DNA of 64,000 bases from Maridesulfovibrio zosterae DSM 11974 (GTDB taxonomy: Bacteria; Desulfobacterota; Desulfovibrionia; Desulfovibrionales; Desulfovibrionaceae): contig NZ_AUDC01000010.1 in the NCBI RefSeq assembly GCF_000425265.1, positions 558,001 through 622,000 on the forward strand. The letters are read 5' to 3'. The translations under genes were made by a program, and so were the position numbers. How positions within the stretch are numbered: position 1 is the first letter of the stretch; each line of letters opens with the position of its first letter. The notes beneath the pieces are model-generated. The model ran no database searches. It was not told where the DNA came from and worked only from the letters and a program-made list of their open reading frames with translations. Of this stretch, positions 62,009 through 64,000 are shown in pieces.

Positions 62009-62983
62009 TTAATAATTCATTACTAAACCAGACCAGCTTAGGCCTATTCCAAAACCGAAAAGCATTATTTTATCACCACGCTTTAACTTTCCGCTTTCTT
62101 CTGCCCGTTTTATAGCTATAGGGATAGAGGATGAAGTGGTGTTCCCAACCTCGTATAAATCAATAATTAATTTATTCTCAGGGATTTTCAACTTCTTGCC
62201 TATTGCTTCAAGAACTTTGCGGCTTGCCTGGTGAAATATGAATAAATCAATGTCAGCCATATCAACGTCAGCATCAGTTGCAAGCTGCGCGATTTGCTGT
62301 GGAATAGTTTTGACAGTAAATTGGAATACGCTGTATCCATCCATCTGAAAATCAGGAGCTGCAATTGATGTTTCGCTGTCTCTACCAGTCATTACTCCGA
62401 TAGCTGAGTTGTTACAGATTATCGATTTACACCGACTACCATCTGTACCGAATTTAAAGATAGGATTCTGGGCAGGCTTATCCAAAATTGTTGCTGCGCT
62501 GCCATCAGAAAAAATAATATACGCGGCCTTATTGTCAGGGGCGATAATTTTAGAATAGTTATCGACAGTAACAAAAAGTACTCTTTGCGCAATTCCTGCA
62601 GCCATATATCCGTAAGCTATTGAAAGTCCGTAGCTGTATCCGCTGCAGCCGAGACTTATGTCAAAACATTTAGTTGAGGCAGGAAGTCCTAGTTCATGCT
62701 GTAGGCAGGCCGAAACATGTGGCAGGAGCTGATCAGGTGTCTGAGTACAGACTATGAGCGTGTCAGGTAGACTATCTTCAGAAATATTTTCAAGAACTTT
62801 TGACGCTGCTTTATATGCGATTTGAAGGGTCGTTTCATCGTTGCTTGCACGGTGAAGGTAACGTATTCCTGTTTTAGGCAAAGAGTTTTGTACATGCCAA
62901 TGTGGTTTTGACTTGTCCAGTTCAAAGCAGTCTACAGTTTTTTCTGGAAGATAATATTCAATTTTATGTATAAAATTAGTCAT
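62009..62983 (-). CDS. FabH-like 3-oxoacyl-ACP synthase III family protein
   Basis: A 324-residue thiolase-fold condensing enzyme. The triad is visible: Cys113 in SLGCSGYSYGL, His251 in FIFHQASRKVLEAIG and Asn281 in EVGNTTSSSIP. The fatty-acid initiation enzyme FabH has this shape, but the gene stands alone without fab neighbours and the substrate loop differs, so a role in a specialised acyl or secondary metabolite is as likely. The ATG at 62983 has no good ribosome site. It lies 130 bases before the orphan lipoprotein on the same strand. Confidence 0.88.
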   Translation of the reverse strand: MTNFIHKIEYYLPEKTVDCFELDKSKPHWHVQNSLPKTGIRYLHRASNDETTLQIAYKAASKVLENISEDSLPDTLIVCTQTPDQLLPHVSACLQHELGLPASTKCFDISLGCSGYSYGLSIAYGYMAAGIAQRVLFVTVDNYSKIIAPDNKAAYIIFSDGSAATILDKPAQNPIFKFGTDGSRCKSIICNNSAIGVMTGRDSETSIAAPDFQMDGYSVFQFTVKTIPQQIAQLATDADVDMADIDLFIFHQASRKVLEAIGKKLKIPENKLIIDLYEVGNTTSSSIPIAIKRAEESGKLKRGDKIMLFGFGIGLSWSGLVMNY

Positions 62984-63195
62984 GGCTTTTACAAATGTAT
63001 CACTGTGTTTGTCATTGCTTTGTATATATAATTTATGGGGAGTATGTTGCGGGCAGTTGAATGGAATGGAATAGGCAATTACATTCAGTAGTGAATTTAT
63101 CCCCTTGCATTGCTAGGTCGGGTCCTAATAGCCATAATTGCTCATCCATGCAAGCTTATAAAAGTAAAAGAATATACCTTCCTCTGTGTATAATA

Positions 63196-63228
63196 AATGT
63201 CCGAAGCAGAGTTTCCGCTTCGGACATT
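63196..63228 (-). terminator. Terminator-like hairpin
   Basis: AATGTCCGAAGC and GCTTCGGACATT form a perfect 12-bp stem with a nine-base loop, 22 bases after the end of the secreted orphan gene. The T-run after it on the minus strand is short, so efficiency is uncertain. Confidence 0.6.
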
Positions 63229-63250
63229 GTAATACTTTACGAAGAGTCTA

Positions 63251-63829
63251 TTAGTTTTCATTAATTATTTTTAGAGCTTGAGGTAGGAATATCGGGAAGG
63301 TATCATGTAGTCCGGCCATAAGCTTTCCGGCATTGTCTCCCGTGTTGAGCATATCTTTTTCCTGTTTTGAAATGTAGTTCTGTGCAAAAAGAAGTTTATT
63401 ATTTTTGCTGACCATACCGTCGAACTGGATTTTATATTCCATTTCAAGTTGTCCGGGTCTGTTAATAAAAACCTTATTTGCAATTCCGGTTATTATGAAC
63501 ATATCTCCGGCTTCGTCCATTGTTTCATAATATTCTACGTTGAGCCCCTGAGACTTGAGCTGGCTATATACAGCCTTTCCAATCCATGTGCCAACATCAA
63601 TGGATGGTAGGTATCTGAATATTTGACTTTTACCTATTTGATTGATTGGGCTAGATTCAGTAAATTTTACTACAGCAATCTGGGTTGTACAGTCTGGAAG
63701 ATTGATTTTTATTGGATTGTAATCGAGTTTAAGAATAGTGTCTTTCAGTTTGATATCCTCAGCCATAGCGGATGTTCCCATAATAAAAAGCAAAGTAAGG
63801 ACAAGGATCGCGCAGGTTGTTCTTTTCAT
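63251..63829 (-). CDS. Secreted protein of unknown function
   Basis: A 192-residue protein with a clean signal peptide (cleavage after TSAMA). The mature chain alternates strands and helices: TQIAVVKFTESSPINQIGKS, then IGKAVYSQLKSQGLNVEYYE, DMFIITGIANKVFI, and EYKIQFDGMVSKNNKLLF. This pattern is like YajG-type or ABC-auxiliary periplasmic proteins, but I cannot assign a family. GGAG five bases before the ATG supports the start. Confidence 0.75.
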   Translation of the reverse strand: MKRTTCAILVLTLLFIMGTSAMAEDIKLKDTILKLDYNPIKINLPDCTTQIAVVKFTESSPINQIGKSQIFRYLPSIDVGTWIGKAVYSQLKSQGLNVEYYETMDEAGDMFIITGIANKVFINRPGQLEMEYKIQFDGMVSKNNKLLFAQNYISKQEKDMLNTGDNAGKLMAGLHDTFPIFLPQALKIINEN

Positions 63830-63963
63830 ACTTTCTCCAGATGGTTTATATGGTAGTACGTTGAAGAATATATCACATCCTAATCTAAATGATCTGAGCT
63901 CTTATTGTCAAAGTTCTTTTAACAGATAGATATGGCAACAGACATACGGTAATGGGGATTATC

Positions 63964-64000
63964 ATGAACTCCTCTTGGGTTGACCGTGCTCTTATGCTGG
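63964..64000 (+). CDS. 5' end of a gene cut by the window edge
   Basis: An ATG at 63964 preceded by GGGG eight bases upstream opens a frame that stays open to the last base (MNSSWVDRALML). Twelve codons are too few to name it. Confidence 0.4.
   Translation, partial: MNSSWVDRALML

Noticed and set aside
63061-63264. 67-codon open frame on the plus strand
   Set aside because: It runs through the terminator-like hairpin and into the end of the opposite gene, and has no ribosome site.

Overview
The window looks like chromosome from a marine, Desulfovibrio-type sulfate-reducing deltaproteobacterium (Desulfovibrionota). This is inferred from AT-leaning coding sequence, very dense sensory gene content, a c-type haem chemoreceptor, a CII-family regulator outside any prophage, and the DUF4390 / NtrY / NtrX gene order. 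No rRNA, IS element, CRISPR array or prophage was seen.

Layout. 1-513: 3' end of cobS. 607-4599: two histidine kinases facing each other. 4742-10101: acetyl-CoA synthetase with an overlapping flavin-type PNPOx gene, divergent from a Pat-like acyl-CoA synthetase/GNAT protein; together they suggest a lysine-acetylation switch on acetate activation. 10399-12003: queuosine-precursor transporter and dapF. 12004-12856: a heavily palindromic region with a good sigma-54-type promoter match in front of a CII-family regulator. 13583-25622: a 12-kb one-strand chemosensory operon with the gene order of the Wsp system (MCP, CheW, CheR-TPR, CheW, CheA-REC, CheB). Its final response regulator has a WspR-like receiver fused to a SpoIIE/PP2C phosphatase instead of a GGDEF domain, and a second, haem-binding MCP closes the operon. 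25696-28410: PhoB/PhoR-type pair. 28773-29468: an exported beta-carbonic-anhydrase homologue lacking both zinc-binding cysteines. 29528-35261 (minus): DUF4390 protein, NtrY-like kinase, REC-PAS-HD-GYP protein and NtrX-like sigma-54 activator. 35431-39430: a giant DUF748/AsmA-like protein and a small lipoprotein. 39502-41077 (minus): DJ-1/PfpI protein and GlxA-type regulator. 41300-48753 (minus): rpoH, HD protein, TPR lipoprotein, LolB-like lipoprotein, coiled-coil protein, tRNA-Tyr, rpiB and transketolase. 49094-59712 (plus): short metH, TlpA-like lipoprotein, ArgA-like acetyltransferase, hpt, a zinc-ribbon/DUF3426 protein, radA, wecB, an MscS channel and cysC. 59761-63829 (minus): a large orphan lipoprotein, a FabH-like synthase and a secreted orphan. 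A new gene begins at the right edge.

The most notable content is signalling. Three separate phosphorelay modules (Wsp-like, PhoBR-like, NtrYX with an embedded c-di-GMP phosphodiesterase) lie within about 22 kb. The Wsp-like cluster with a phosphatase output is the best candidate for an undescribed system: its architecture predicts that surface or redox input is converted into Ser/Thr dephosphorylation of an unknown partner rather than into c-di-GMP. All functional statements rest on motif reading and recalled family knowledge; no searches were run.
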